DNA of 64,000 nucleotides from Streptomyces roseirectus (lineage in GTDB: Bacteria > Actinomycetota > Actinomycetes > Streptomycetales > Streptomycetaceae). The notes under the pieces are model-generated. The model was given only the letters and a program-made list of their open reading frames with translations. It was not told the DNA's origin and searched no databases. The position numbers and the translations under genes were made by a program. Positions 16,675-26,415 of the stretch are shown one piece after another (position 1 is the stretch's first letter; each line of letters starts with the position of its first letter). Location: contig NZ_CP060828.1 in NCBI RefSeq assembly GCF_014489635.1, forward strand, positions 682,001 through 746,000, written 5' to 3'.

Positions 16675-17934
16675 ATGATCGATTCCGTACCCGCCCGGCA
16701 CGGCTGGCCGCAGGCCCTGGCCGCCGTGCTGGCCGGGGTGCTCACGATGGGGCTCGTGGCGGGGCTGGGGCTGCTGCTGGCGGGGGCCGGGGAGCTGCCT
16801 GACGGCGCGTTCCCGAGCGTGGTCGCGGCGACGGTGGTGACGGCGGTCGGCGGGACGGTGGAGCTGTCCGGCACGGCGGGGGCCCTGGCGGGCGGCGGGG
16901 CCGGGATGAGCGTGGTCCCGCTGTCGGTGACGCTGGCCGGGGCGCTGGTGACCGGCGCGGGGTTCCTGCGTCCGCTGCGCCGCCGCGCGGTGGCCGGGGC
17001 GGTGGAGCCGGCGGGGTGGGCGGCGCGGCTCGCGGCCGTCTGGCTGCTGGCCCTGCTGGGGCTGGCGCTCGCCGCGCGGCACACGTTCCGGATCTCCCTG
17101 GGCCAGGGGACGCTGGGCGACCTCGCGGACCTGTTCGGCGTCGACCCGGAGGTTGGGTTCACCACCGACGTGCCGCTCACCCTGGCCGTCGGCCTGGTGT
17201 GGCTGGCGGGCGTCCTGCTGCTCGCGCTGCTGGTGTCGCCCGGCGCGCCGCTGCCGGGGCGGCTGCTGCGGGCGCGGGAGACGGTGCGGCCGGTGTCGCA
17301 CGCGCTCCTCGTGCTGCTCCTGGCGTGGGTCGCCCTCGGGGCGCTCGCCGCGCTGGGGGTGACGGTGGGCCGGGGGCACCGCGCGGAGACGGTCGCCGTG
17401 GTGCTGCTGGGCCTGCCGAACCTGATGTGGCTGACGCTGACGCTCGGCCTCGGGGCGAGTTGGGAGGGGCGCGTGCAGGGGCCGTTCGGGCTGCCGATGC
17501 CGCAGGTGCTCGACGAGGTGATGCGGACGCCGGACCTGTCCACCCTCGACCTGCGGGCGCTGGCCGCGCGCGACGGGCGGGTGTGGTGGCTGCTCGCGGT
17601 GGAGGCGGTGCTGCTGCTCGCGGCGGCCCGCGTGATGGTCCGGCGCTCACCGGCGGGGACCCCCGCCTGGCGGCACGGGCTGCACCTGGCGGTCGGCCTG
17701 ACGCTCGCCGTCCTCGCGGTGTTCCTCCTGTGCCGCGCCGAGGCCCGTTACGGTCTGTCCCTCCTCGGCATCGGGGACCTCGCCGGCGGTCTCGGCGGCT
17801 CACTGGACCTGCGGCCCCGGTGGTGGCCGGGGCTGGGGCTCGCGGCACTGTGGGGGTTCGTGGCCGGGTTCGTCGCGGGGGCGCTGCCCAGAAGACGACG
17901 GCGCCCCAGCCCGGGGGCCGGGACACGCTCCTGA
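16675..17934 (+). CDS. Streptophobe-family integral membrane protein
   Basis: The 419-residue protein is extremely hydrophobic, with about ten membrane segments (the first at residues ~13-37, AALAAVLAGVLTMGLVAGLGLLL). Between segments it has a conserved-looking block, WEGRVQGPFGLPMPQVLDEV, followed by STLDLRALA. This pattern and length fit the streptophobe family of streptomycete membrane proteins, whose function is unknown. It is divergent from the DUF6777 gene across a 132-bp promoter region, and its 3' end touches the degraded FHA-ABC gene. Confidence 0.75.
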   Translation: MIDSVPARHGWPQALAAVLAGVLTMGLVAGLGLLLAGAGELPDGAFPSVVAATVVTAVGGTVELSGTAGALAGGGAGMSVVPLSVTLAGALVTGAGFLRPLRRRAVAGAVEPAGWAARLAAVWLLALLGLALAARHTFRISLGQGTLGDLADLFGVDPEVGFTTDVPLTLAVGLVWLAGVLLLALLVSPGAPLPGRLLRARETVRPVSHALLVLLLAWVALGALAALGVTVGRGHRAETVAVVLLGLPNLMWLTLTLGLGASWEGRVQGPFGLPMPQVLDEVMRTPDLSTLDLRALAARDGRVWWLLAVEAVLLLAAARVMVRRSPAGTPAWRHGLHLAVGLTLAVLAVFLLCRAEARYGLSLLGIGDLAGGLGGSLDLRPRWWPGLGLAALWGFVAGFVAGALPRRRRRPSPGAGTRS

Positions 17935-19154
17935 CCTCCCTGACCTCCCCGCCCTCCCTGGCCTCCCGGTCCTGAGAGGGCGGCGGTGTAGCGGCGGACC
18001 AGGGTGGAGAGCTGGGCCCGCCGGCCGCGCGGGCGGGGCGTGGGCGGGACGGCGACCGGGTCGCGCCGGGGCAGCCGGGGCTGGGCGGTGGCGTCGCGGA
18101 CGTACCGGCGGTGCTGCGGCGACAGCAGGTACTCGCCCGCCCAGTCCCGGTCGCGTTCGAGGGCTTCGAAGACCTCCGGCCACTGCTCGGCGCCGAAGCA
18201 GCCGAGCGCGTCGGCCGGCGGCCCGTAGTAGGCGGTGCGCCCGCCGGGGGCGAGTCCGGAGGTCGGCTCGTCGAGGAAGAGCAGGGACGGTTTCGTCAGG
18301 AGTTCCAGGGCGACGGACACCCTCTTGCGCTGCCCTCCCGAAAGACTGTGCACGGCCTGGTCGGCGCGCTGGTCGAGGCCGAGTTCGCCGATGACCTCCT
18401 CGACGCGGGCGCGGCGTTCGGCCCGCGCGGTGTCCTCGGGGAAGCGGAGTTCGGCGGCGTGGGTGAGGGCGGCGCGGACGGTGAGCTGGACGTGGAGGAT
18501 GTCGTCCTGCGGGACGAGGCCGATGCGCCGGCGCAGTTCGGCGTGGTCGCGGTAGAGGTCGCGGCCGTCGTAGCCGACGGTGCCGTGGTCGGCGGGGCGC
18601 TGTCCGGTGAGCGCGCCGAGCAGCGTCGACTCGCCGACGCCGCTCGGCCCGACGACCGCGAGCAGCCACTTCTCCCCGACCGGGAAGGAGACGTGGTCGA
18701 GCAGGACGCGCCGGCCCTGGTCGACGGTGACGGTGAGGTCCTGGACGTCGAGGGAGACCTCGCCGGTGTCGACCTACTCCTGGAGCCGGCCGTCCGCGAG
18801 GAGGAAGGCGGAGTGGCCGAGGTCGGCGATCTCGAAGGTGCCGTCGGGCAGGGCGCGGGGGCCGTCGTCGGGGCTGCCGAAGCCGATGACGCTGCCGGGG
18901 CCGACGTCCGCCGCGTCGGCGCGGTGGCCCTCGATGCAGGTGCCGTTGGTGCTGTGCTCGTCCTCGACCCTCCAGTGGTCGCCGTCGGGGCGCAGGACCG
19001 CGTGGCGCCAGGAGACGCGGGAGTCGTCGAGGACGATATCGCTGAGGGGGTCGCGGCCGACGCGGTAGGCGTGGGCCGGGGTCAGCACGGTCGCGCCCGT
19101 CTCGGTCTCCAGCACGAGGTCGGGTGCGGTCGGGACGACCGACGGCTCCGCCAT
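17935..19154 (-). pseudogene. Decayed FHA-domain ABC transporter (ABCG-like) gene
   Basis: Reading starts at ATG 19154 with an intact FHA domain (residues ~25-100: YRVGRDPLSDIVLDDSRVSWRH and DEHSTNGT) but meets an in-frame TAG at 18774-18776. The same frame then continues as an ABC ATPase: VDTGEVSLDVQDLTV, Q-loop LVPQDD and signature LSGGQRKRVSVAL. Three further lesions are visible. The Walker A lysine is Glu (GPSGVGEST, codon 18630-18632). FLDEPTSGL jumps directly to APGGRTAYYGPP, losing the D-loop and H-loop. The reading breaks off at QLSTLVRRYTAAL, where the membrane domain should begin. The lesions are independent, so this is a pseudogene. A 126-residue FHA fragment (18774-19154) might still be translated. 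Confidence 0.88.
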
Positions 19155-19201
19155 GCCCGAATTCTGACGATCAGCCCATTCGTGCGCCCCTCGGAGGCGC
19201 C

Positions 19202-19612
19202 TCAGCCGACCGGCATCACCAGCGCCGGGATCGTCCGCTGCATCCGCAGCGCGTCCACCGACTCCGCGAGGAGTTCGTACTCGGTGGTGTCGTCGCTCAG
19301 GGCGACCCGGACCAGCCGGCCGACCGCCAACTCGTCGGCCACCAGCTCCTGTTGGCCCATGTCGGCGCACCAGGCGCGCAGCGCGCCGGGGACGTCGGGG
19401 ACGGTGTGGGCGACGGGGACGAGGGCTCCGGGAGGGACGGCGCCGCCCTCGGGCTGCGGATCGAGGCGTTCGGCGATCCAGGAGGCCCGGTCACGCAGCC
19501 ACCACAGGGCCAGCGCGAGGGTCGGCGCGCGGTAGGTGCCGAGCGGTACGCCGATGCGGCGGCCGTCGCAGACACCGTACGCGGTGACATGGCACAGGAA
19601 TTCGTCGTGCAC
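19202..19612 (-). CDS. Conserved hypothetical protein
   Basis: I do not recognise a named family. The 136-residue protein starts at GTG 19612 (HDEFLCHVTAYGVCDGRRIGVPLG), chosen because GGGGGAGA lies six bases upstream; an earlier ATG at 19663 lacks support. It is soluble, acidic in its second half, and contains no metal-binding pattern apart from two Cys near the N-terminus. It has the codon usage of a real gene. It may be a small streptomycete-specific protein. An unusually AT-rich stretch at 19690-19750 upstream probably contains its promoter. Confidence 0.7.
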   Translation of the reverse strand: MHDEFLCHVTAYGVCDGRRIGVPLGTYRAPTLALALWWLRDRASWIAERLDPQPEGGAVPPGALVPVAHTVPDVPGALRAWCADMGQQELVADELAVGRLVRVALSDDTTEYELLAESVDALRMQRTIPALVMPVG

Positions 19613-19663
19613 GTCGTTCTCCCCCGTCGCTCGCCTGCCGGGTGGGTCCCCTCGCTCCCCCAT

Positions 19664-20016
19664 GTGGTACCTGTGCGTGAACTACCCCTCACGACGAGTA
19701 TGTTCACTTCTAAAACACTGTCACCATGTCTTTTTGGCCAGTCTCCTGGCATATTCGGCGCCCGGCTTGGCCGGAATGCGCGGGGCACCGAAGGGGCTTC
19801 GCCGTGACTGTCCGGGGCTGACTCCCCGCGCACCGTGGCCGGATCGCGTCCCGCCCCGCCGGAGCAGGACGGCCGGATCGTTGCCGTCCCGGAGCGGGTG
19901 TGAACGGCTCTGCCCGCCCGGTTCGTGACAGAGAGTGCCGGGCGGGCAGAGGAAGTGGATCAGCGGTCACCGCGCCACAGCCGCGCGAGGCGGGAGCGGA
20001 GCGCCGACCGGACGCT
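19664..20016. other. Intergenic region
   Basis: No gene is supported here. The left part (19680-19750) is AT-rich for this genome and likely carries the promoter of the minus-strand gene starting at 19612. The right part contains the hairpin at 19908-19951. Confidence 0.5.
19908..19951 (-). terminator. Hairpin after the aldo/keto reductase gene
   Basis: A perfect 14-bp inverted repeat (CTCTGCCCGCCCGG at 19908-19921 with CCGGGCGGGCAGAG at 19938-19951) encloses a 16-nt loop. It lies 66 bp downstream of the minus-strand reductase stop. There is no T run, but GC-rich hairpins without T runs are common terminators in streptomycetes. Confidence 0.7.
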
Positions 20017-21012
<996 letters not shown>

Positions 21013-21127
21013 CGCGACTCCATCAGGGGGTGAGGCACAGCAATCGAGCGTTTCCCACCTTTCCCGACCTGCGGGGAGAGGTCCAACAGAAGAATCCGAT
21101 GGAATTCAGCGACTACGCTTCTCAGTC

Positions 21128-22012
21128 ATGGAACTGCGCCACCTCCAGCACTTCGTCGCGGTCGCCGAGGACCAGCACTTCACCCGGGCCGCCGAACGCC
21201 TCATGGTGTCCCAGTCCGGCCTGTCCGCGTCGATCCGCGCCCTGGAGCGGGAACTGCGCGCTCCGCTGTTCGTGCGTACGACCCGCAGGGTGACGCTGAC
21301 GGAGGCGGGCCGGGCGCTGCTGACGGAGGCCGAGCGCATCCTCGCGCAGGTGAGGTCGGCGCACGAGGCGGTGGCCGCCGTGCAGGGCGTGCTGCGCGGC
21401 ACGCTGTCCGTCGGCGCCGAGCAGTGCATCGCGGGCGTCCACCCGCCGGGGCTGCTCGCGGCGTTCCGGCGCACCCATCCGGACGTCGAGGTGCGGCTGC
21501 GCCAGCACGGCTCGACGGTGCTCGCCGAGGAGGTCGCGGCCGGGCGCCTCGACCTCGCGTTCGCCTACCGGACGCAGGACGACACCGACCAGCTCAGGTC
21601 GGTGTCGCTGGCGGTGGAGCCGATGTACGTGCTGTGCCACCCCGAGCACCGGCTTGCGGGCGCGGCCGCCGCACTGAGCTGCGAGGACGTGGGTGACGAG
21701 GTGTTCGTCGACTTCCACCCCGACTGGGGGCCGCGCCGGGCGACCGACGCGGCGTTCGCGGAGGCGGGGGTGCGGCGGACCGTCGCCCTGGAGGTCAACG
21801 ACGTGCACAGCCTGCTCGACCTGATCGACGAGAACCTGGGGGTGGCCGTCGTCCCGAGGCACTTCCGGCACAAGCGGCCCGCGCTCACCGCGCTGCCGCT
21901 GAAGGGCGCCGGGGAGCGGGGGTACGAGACGGTGGCGCTGCTGCCGCCGGACGGGGCGCGCAGTCCCGCGGCCCGTGCCCTCATGGGGTTGCTGGAAACC
22001 GGGGGCGGCTGA
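21128..22012 (+). CDS. LysR-family transcriptional regulator
   Basis: This 294-residue LTTR has the winged helix-turn-helix at residues 1-60 (LRHLQHFVAVAEDQHFTRAAERLMVSQSGLSASIRALE) and a periplasmic-binding-protein-like effector domain with VGAEQCIAGVHPPGLLAAFRRTHPDVEVRL. It sits head to head with the aldo/keto reductase, 115 bp apart, the classical arrangement in which a LysR protein controls the divergent gene and itself. The effector is unknown. Confidence 0.92.
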   Translation: MELRHLQHFVAVAEDQHFTRAAERLMVSQSGLSASIRALERELRAPLFVRTTRRVTLTEAGRALLTEAERILAQVRSAHEAVAAVQGVLRGTLSVGAEQCIAGVHPPGLLAAFRRTHPDVEVRLRQHGSTVLAEEVAAGRLDLAFAYRTQDDTDQLRSVSLAVEPMYVLCHPEHRLAGAAAALSCEDVGDEVFVDFHPDWGPRRATDAAFAEAGVRRTVALEVNDVHSLLDLIDENLGVAVVPRHFRHKRPALTALPLKGAGERGYETVALLPPDGARSPAARALMGLLETGGG

Positions 22013-22037
22013 GGCCCGCGCGGGGCATGGTGGTCGT

Positions 22038-22553
22038 ATGCATGCGAAGGACATTCTCATCGACGGGTACGGCCGCATCCGGGAAGAGGTCCACGCGGCG
22101 GTCGCCGGCCTCGACGCGGACGGACTCAACCACCGGCCCTCTCCCCAGGCCAACTCGGTGGCCTGGCTGATCTGGCATCTCACGCGGGTCCAGGACGACC
22201 ATGTCGCCGACGCGTTCGGTCTGGAGCAGGTGTGGCACGCGCAGGGGTGGGAGAAGCTGTTCGGCCTCGACCTGCCCTCCCACGACACCGGGTACGGGCA
22301 CGGGCCCGAGCAGGTGGCGCAGGTGCGGGTGGCCGGGGCGAACCTGCTGACCGGGTACTACGACGCCGTCCACGAACAGACGCTGGAGGCGCTGGTCACG
22401 GTGGGCGCGGAGGATCTGGAGCGGATCGTCGACATCCGCTGGGACCCGCCGGTCAGCCTCGGGGTGCGCCTGGTGAGCGTGCTCGCGGACGACCTCGAAC
22501 ACGCCGGCCAGGCGGCCTACCTGCGGGGGCTGATTCAGAGCGCGGAGGAGTAG
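22038..22553 (+). CDS. DinB-superfamily (mycothiol-dependent transferase-like) protein
   Basis: The 171-residue protein has the DUF664/DinB_2 layout: [28 protein letters not shown] gives the first metal-ligand His, and [14 protein letters not shown] near the end gives the last. This actinobacterial group includes mycothiol-dependent maleylpyruvate isomerases and mycothiol S-transferases, which use mycothiol in detoxification or ring-cleavage pathways; the actual substrate is unknown. It lies 25 bp after the LysR gene on the same strand. Its last 19 bp overlap the convergent adenosine deaminase gene. Confidence 0.85.
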   Translation: MHAKDILIDGYGRIREEVHAAVAGLDADGLNHRPSPQANSVAWLIWHLTRVQDDHVADAFGLEQVWHAQGWEKLFGLDLPSHDTGYGHGPEQVAQVRVAGANLLTGYYDAVHEQTLEALVTVGAEDLERIVDIRWDPPVSLGVRLVSVLADDLEHAGQAAYLRGLIQSAEE

Positions 22554-23614
22554 CCCGGCAGGACGACGTCCTCGATCAGCCTGACGCGCTCGTCGAACGG
22601 GATGAACGCGCTCTTGAGGGCGTTCACGGTGACGTCGCGCAGGTCGGCGGTGCTCCAGCCGGCCTGCTCGACCAGCAGGGCCATCTCGCGCGTCATCGTC
22701 GTGCCGGAGACCAGGCGGTTGTCGGTGTTGAGGGTGACGCGGAAGCCGAGTTCCTTGAGCGCGGTGATCGGGTGCTCGGCGATGGAGGTGGCGGCGCCGG
22801 TCTGGAGGTTGGAGGTGGGGCACATCTCCAGGGCGATCCGCCGGTCGCGGACCCAGCCGGCGAGGCGGCCGAGCTTGCCGGCGGCGAGGTCGGCGATGTC
22901 GTCCGTGATGCGCACGCCGTGGCCGATGCGCTGGGCGCCGCAGGTCTGGAGGGCCTGGTGGATGCTGGACAGGCCGTCGGCCTCGCCCGCGTGGATCGTG
23001 AACGGCACGTTCTCGCCGCGCAGGTACGCGAACGCCTCGGCGTGGTCGGCGGCCGGGAAGCCCGCCTCGGCGCCGGCGATGTCGAAGCCGACGACGCCCG
23101 CGTCCCGGTAGGCGACGGCCATCTCGGCGGCCTCGCGGACGCGGTCGAACATCCGCATGCCGCACAGCAGGGTGCCGACGCGGACCGGGGTGCCCGCGGC
23201 GGCGGCCTTCGCCATGCCGGCCGCGAGCCCTTCCTGCACGGTCTCGACGACCTCCCGCATCGTCAGCCCGCCGCGCGTGTTCAGCTCCGGGGCGTACCTG
23301 ACCTCGCCGTACACCACGCCGTCGGCGGCCAGGTCGAGGACGTACTCCTCGGCGACCCTCAGCAGGCCCTCACGGGTCTGGAGCACGGCCAGCGTGTGGT
23401 CGAAGGTCGCGATGTAACGGACCAGGTCACCGGAGTTGGCGGCCTCGAAGAACCACGCGGCGAGCTGGTCGGGGTCGGTGGTGGGGAGGGTGTGGCCCAC
23501 CTCCGCGGCCAGCTCGACGAGGGTCGCGGGGCGCAGGCCGCCGTCGAGGTGGTCGTGCAGGACGGCTTTGGGGAGGGTGCGGATGACATCGGCGTCTACG
23601 CGCGTAGGCGTCAT
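22535..23614 (-). CDS. add: Adenosine deaminase
   Basis: The 359-residue enzyme converts adenosine to inosine in purine salvage. Zinc and active-site residues are all present: H20 and H22 in [10 protein letters not shown], the His in [10 protein letters not shown], the His of RIGHGVRI and the Asp in [23 protein letters not shown] is also characteristic. ATG 23614 has a strong AAGGAG upstream. The gene overlaps the convergent DinB-family gene by 19 bp at the 3' end, so read-through could generate antisense RNA. Confidence 0.94.
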   Translation of the reverse strand: MTPTRVDADVIRTLPKAVLHDHLDGGLRPATLVELAAEVGHTLPTTDPDQLAAWFFEAANSGDLVRYIATFDHTLAVLQTREGLLRVAEEYVLDLAADGVVYGEVRYAPELNTRGGLTMREVVETVQEGLAAGMAKAAAAGTPVRVGTLLCGMRMFDRVREAAEMAVAYRDAGVVGFDIAGAEAGFPAADHAEAFAYLRGENVPFTIHAGEADGLSSIHQALQTCGAQRIGHGVRITDDIADLAAGKLGRLAGWVRDRRIALEMCPTSNLQTGAATSIAEHPITALKELGFRVTLNTDNRLVSGTTMTREMALLVEQAGWSTADLRDVTVNALKSAFIPFDERVRLIEDVVLPGYSSAL

Positions 23615-23939
23615 GGTGCGGGCTCCTTGCGGTCGAGGGGGTGGTGTCGGGGTGCGGTGCGGGAGGTCTGTGCGGGGGCACCCGCCGTGCGGGATCGGTC
23701 GAGGGGTGGGGCGGGGCGGCCGGAGCGGGGGCACCGGATACGGAGGGCGCTGGGGCCGTCGGCCCCGGCGCGTCGAGCGGGTCTCGCCGGGGCCGGTCGG
23801 CCGGCGGAGCGGCCGTCGAGGTCGGCGCCGACCGGAATTGCCTGCCCGGTGGGCATCGGTCCGGATCTGCGCCGAGGGCCGGCCGTTCGGCCGTCCGCGG
23901 CGGCCTCTCCGTCGGGGCCCGCCGCCGGGTTCGCCCTCG
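23615..23939. other. Intergenic region upstream of add
   Basis: These ~325 bp of very GC-rich DNA have no frame with good codon bias or family resemblance. The add promoter should lie near 23640-23700. I see no strong palindrome. Confidence 0.5.
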
Positions 23940-24326
23940 TCAGCCCTTCGGCTGGAGGAGGTCCCAGCGGTTGCCGTAGAGGTCCTGGAAGACGGCGACC
24001 GAGCCGTAGGGCTCGTGGCGGGGGGCTTCCAGGAAGGTGACGCCGGCGGCGGTCATGCGGGTGTGGTCGCGGGTGAAGTCGTCGGTGTGGAGGAAGAAGG
24101 CGACCCGGCCGCCGGTCTGGTCGCCGACGCGGGCGGACTGGGCGTCGTCCTTGGCTCGGGCCAGCAGGAGGGCGGTGCCGCCGTCGCCGGGCTCCACCAC
24201 GACCCACCGCGAACCGTCGGGGCGGGGCTCGTCCTCGGCGAGGCGGAAGCCGAGGGCGTCGGTGTAGTGGCGGATCGCCTCGTCGTAGTCGTCGACGACG
24301 AGGGTGACCAGGGCGATGCGGGACAT
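23940..24326 (-). CDS. VOC (glyoxalase/bleomycin-resistance fold) protein
   Basis: This 128-residue single-domain VOC protein has the N-terminal [21 protein letters not shown], mid-domain [16 protein letters not shown] and C-terminal [19 protein letters not shown] that define the fold. It probably binds a divalent metal and a small molecule. The function could be glyoxalase-like, resistance by sequestration, or something else; nothing in the context decides this. Confidence 0.87.
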   Translation of the reverse strand: MSRIALVTLVVDDYDEAIRHYTDALGFRLAEDEPRPDGSRWVVVEPGDGGTALLLARAKDDAQSARVGDQTGGRVAFFLHTDDFTRDHTRMTAAGVTFLEAPRHEPYGSVAVFQDLYGNRWDLLQPKG

Positions 24327-24448
24327 CGGGGCCTTTCCGAGGTGATCGGCTGGGCTGGTTAGCGGATGAGGTTATACGTAAAACCCAGCGGATGCCAACC
24401 TCTGTTTAGACCACTGGTACGAACCTCCAGCGGACCCTTCGGACCACT

Positions 24449-24460
24449 GGACCTAGGTCC
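24449..24460. promoter_or_regulatory. Perfect 12-bp palindrome
   Basis: GGACCTAGGTCC lies 45 bp upstream of the pyridoxamine-oxidase-like gene. The octamer ACCACTGG also occurs twice nearby (in AGACCACTGG near 24410 and GGACCACTGG at 24441-24450). It could be an operator for the following gene or for the divergent VOC gene. No regulator is identified. Confidence 0.4.
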
Positions 24461-24504
24461 GATGGCCGACGCGCGCACGGCCCCCGCGCGGATACGTTCC
24501 GCCC

Positions 24505-24969
24505 ATGACGATCACCGGCCCGGTCAGGGACTTCGAGCAGCGCAGGCGGGACGTACTGGCCCGGCTGGAGAGCGAGTCGGACATCTGGGTGGCCACGGCG
24601 GGCCCGGACGGCGTGCCGTGTCTCGTGGCCCTCTGGTTCGTGTGGCACGACGACTGCCTGTGGCTGGCGACCCGCTTCACGAACCCGACCGGCCGCAACC
24701 TGCGCGACGGCGGACGCGCCCGCCTCGCCCTCGGCGACACCCGCGACGTCGTCCTCGTGGACGGCGAGGCCGAGTCCTACCCCCTGGACGCGGTCCCGGA
24801 GTCCGCCGCGCGGGCGTTCGAGGCCAAGACGGGGTGGGACCCGCGTCAGGACGCCGGGTCGTACGGGTTCTTCCGCGTCCGCCCGCTGGAGGTGCAGGCG
24901 TGGTGCGAGGTGAAGGAGCTGCCGCGCCGGCACCTCATGCGGGACGGGGTGTGGCTGGAAGAAAGCTAG
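24505..24969 (+). CDS. Pyridoxamine-5'-phosphate-oxidase-fold (F420/FMN-binding) protein
   Basis: The 154-residue protein is a small split-barrel flavin/F420 protein. It shows WVATAGPDGVPCLVALWFVWHDDCLWLAT, the NPTGRNLRDGGRARLALGDTRDVVLVDG strand pair and a C-terminal GFFRVRPLEVQAW. Actinobacterial members bind coenzyme F420, FMN or heme and reduce or sequester small compounds; I cannot tell which. It is convergent with the GNAT gene, and the 3' ends overlap by four bases. Confidence 0.85.
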   Translation: MTITGPVRDFEQRRRDVLARLESESDIWVATAGPDGVPCLVALWFVWHDDCLWLATRFTNPTGRNLRDGGRARLALGDTRDVVLVDGEAESYPLDAVPESAARAFEAKTGWDPRQDAGSYGFFRVRPLEVQAWCEVKELPRRHLMRDGVWLEES

Positions 24970-25487
24970 GCCGGCGGGTCGTCGCGCAGGATCGCGTAGC
25001 GGACGAGGTCGCGCCAGTGGCCGTCGCGGAACGCGGCGCTGCGCAGGACGCCCTCGCGGGTGAACCCGAGCTTTTCCAGGGCGCGTTGTTCGGCGAGGTT
25101 GGCGATGTCGGTGTCGGCCTCGACGCGTGGGGCGGTGGTGTGGGCGAACAGGTAGCGGACGAGGAGGCGTTGGGCCTCGGTGCCGATGCCCCGTCCGCGT
25201 ACGTCGGGCAGGAGCTGGATGCCCATGTTCCAGTAGTACGCGGCGCGGGTGACGCCGGTCTTGTGCCAGGCGACGAACCCGACGGGCGCCCCGCCGGCGG
25301 CGACAGTGAGGTGGCCGCCGTCGGGGGTGAGCATGCCGTCCTCGGCCCAGCGGCGGCGGAACCGCGCGGGGTCGGCCCAGCCGAACCACTGGAACGGGCC
25401 CGCGAGTTCGGGTTCGACCAGGAACGCCTCCAGGACCGGGAGGTCGTCCTCGCGGACCGGTCGCAGCGTCACGGAGTCACCATTCAC
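24966..25487 (-). CDS. GNAT-family N-acetyltransferase (RimJ-like)
   Basis: The 173-residue protein has the GNAT acetyl-CoA-binding pattern LLPDVRGRGIGTEAQRLLVRYLF and the C-terminal ALEKLGFTREGVLRSAAFRDGHWRD, like RimJ/RimL and antibiotic- or metabolite-acetylating proteins. The acceptor is unknown. GTG 25485-25487 overlaps the stop of the upstream aldo/keto reductase (GTGA), so it is the last gene of an operon with the reductase and an aldehyde dehydrogenase. Confidence 0.88.
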   Translation of the reverse strand: MNGDSVTLRPVREDDLPVLEAFLVEPELAGPFQWFGWADPARFRRRWAEDGMLTPDGGHLTVAAGGAPVGFVAWHKTGVTRAAYYWNMGIQLLPDVRGRGIGTEAQRLLVRYLFAHTTAPRVEADTDIANLAEQRALEKLGFTREGVLRSAAFRDGHWRDLVRYAILRDDPPA

Positions 25488-26395
25488 CCCGCTACTTTAC
25501 GGTGGGCCTCCTCAAGTCGGGCCAGCTCTCCCTCGCTCAGCCGCAGCGCGCCCGCCGCGACGTTCTCGACGAGGTGGTCGGGGTTCCCGGTGCCGGGGAT
25601 GGCGAGGACGTGGGGCCCCTGGGCCAGCGTCCAGGCCAGCCGCACCTGCGCCGGGCCCACGCCGTGCGCCTCGGCGATCTCCCGTACGGCGTCGTCGTGT
25701 CGGGCGGTGGCGCCCTCCGCTCCGGCGTCGCCGGCGATCGCGTAGTACGGCACGAAGGCGATGCCGAACTCGCCGCACAGGCGCAGCAGTTCCTCGCCCT
25801 GGGGGTCGAACCGGCCGAGGGCGTACCGGTTCTGGACGCTGACGACGGGTGCGATGGCCTGGGCCTCGGCGAGGTGGCGGGGTTCGATCTCGGAGACGCC
25901 GAGGTGGCGGATGAGCCCGGCCTGCCTCAACTCCGCGAGGGCGCCGAAGTGTTCGGCGATGGAGTCCTGCCGCATCCGGCGCAGGTAGACGAGGTCGAGG
26001 TGGTCGCGCCCCAACTGCCGCAGGTTCTCCTCGACATGGCCGCGCAGGTCCTCGGGGCGGGCCGAGGTGCCCCACTCCCCCGTCCAGTCGCGGAACGGGC
26101 CGACCTTGACGGCGATGACCAGGTCGTCGGCGTAGGGGGCGAGCGCGGTGTTGATGAGTTCGTTCGCGGAGCGCAGGGCGGAGAAGTAGAAGGCGGCGGT
26201 GTCGATGTGGTTGACGCCGAGTTCGACGGCCGTGCGCAGGACGCCGAGCGCGCGGTCGCGGTCGCTGGGGGTGCCGAAGTGGAAGGCGGTGCCGTTGCCG
26301 GTCAGCCGCATCGCGCCGAGGCCGAGGCGGTTGACCGGCAGGTCACCGAGGGTCCAGGTGCCGGAGGCGGCCGCTGTGATCTTCGCTGGGGTCAT
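25484..26395 (-). CDS. Aldo/keto reductase
   Basis: This 303-residue NADPH-dependent reductase has VNRLGLGAMRLTGNG at the start, HIDTAAFYFSALRSANELI carrying the catalytic Asp and Tyr, the Lys in VIAVKVGPF and HLGVSEIEPRHL mid-barrel. At the usual catalytic His position it reads VYLRRMRQD, with Arg replacing the canonical His of YxHxxD, so activity may be altered. It is in an operon between the aldehyde dehydrogenase (20 bp upstream) and the GNAT gene (4-bp overlap). This suggests joint handling of an aldehyde. Confidence 0.88.
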   Translation of the reverse strand: MTPAKITAAASGTWTLGDLPVNRLGLGAMRLTGNGTAFHFGTPSDRDRALGVLRTAVELGVNHIDTAAFYFSALRSANELINTALAPYADDLVIAVKVGPFRDWTGEWGTSARPEDLRGHVEENLRQLGRDHLDLVYLRRMRQDSIAEHFGALAELRQAGLIRHLGVSEIEPRHLAEAQAIAPVVSVQNRYALGRFDPQGEELLRLCGEFGIAFVPYYAIAGDAGAEGATARHDDAVREIAEAHGVGPAQVRLAWTLAQGPHVLAIPGTGNPDHLVENVAAGALRLSEGELARLEEAHRKVAG

Positions 26396-26415
26396 CGGCG
26401 GAGTCTGGCACAGGT

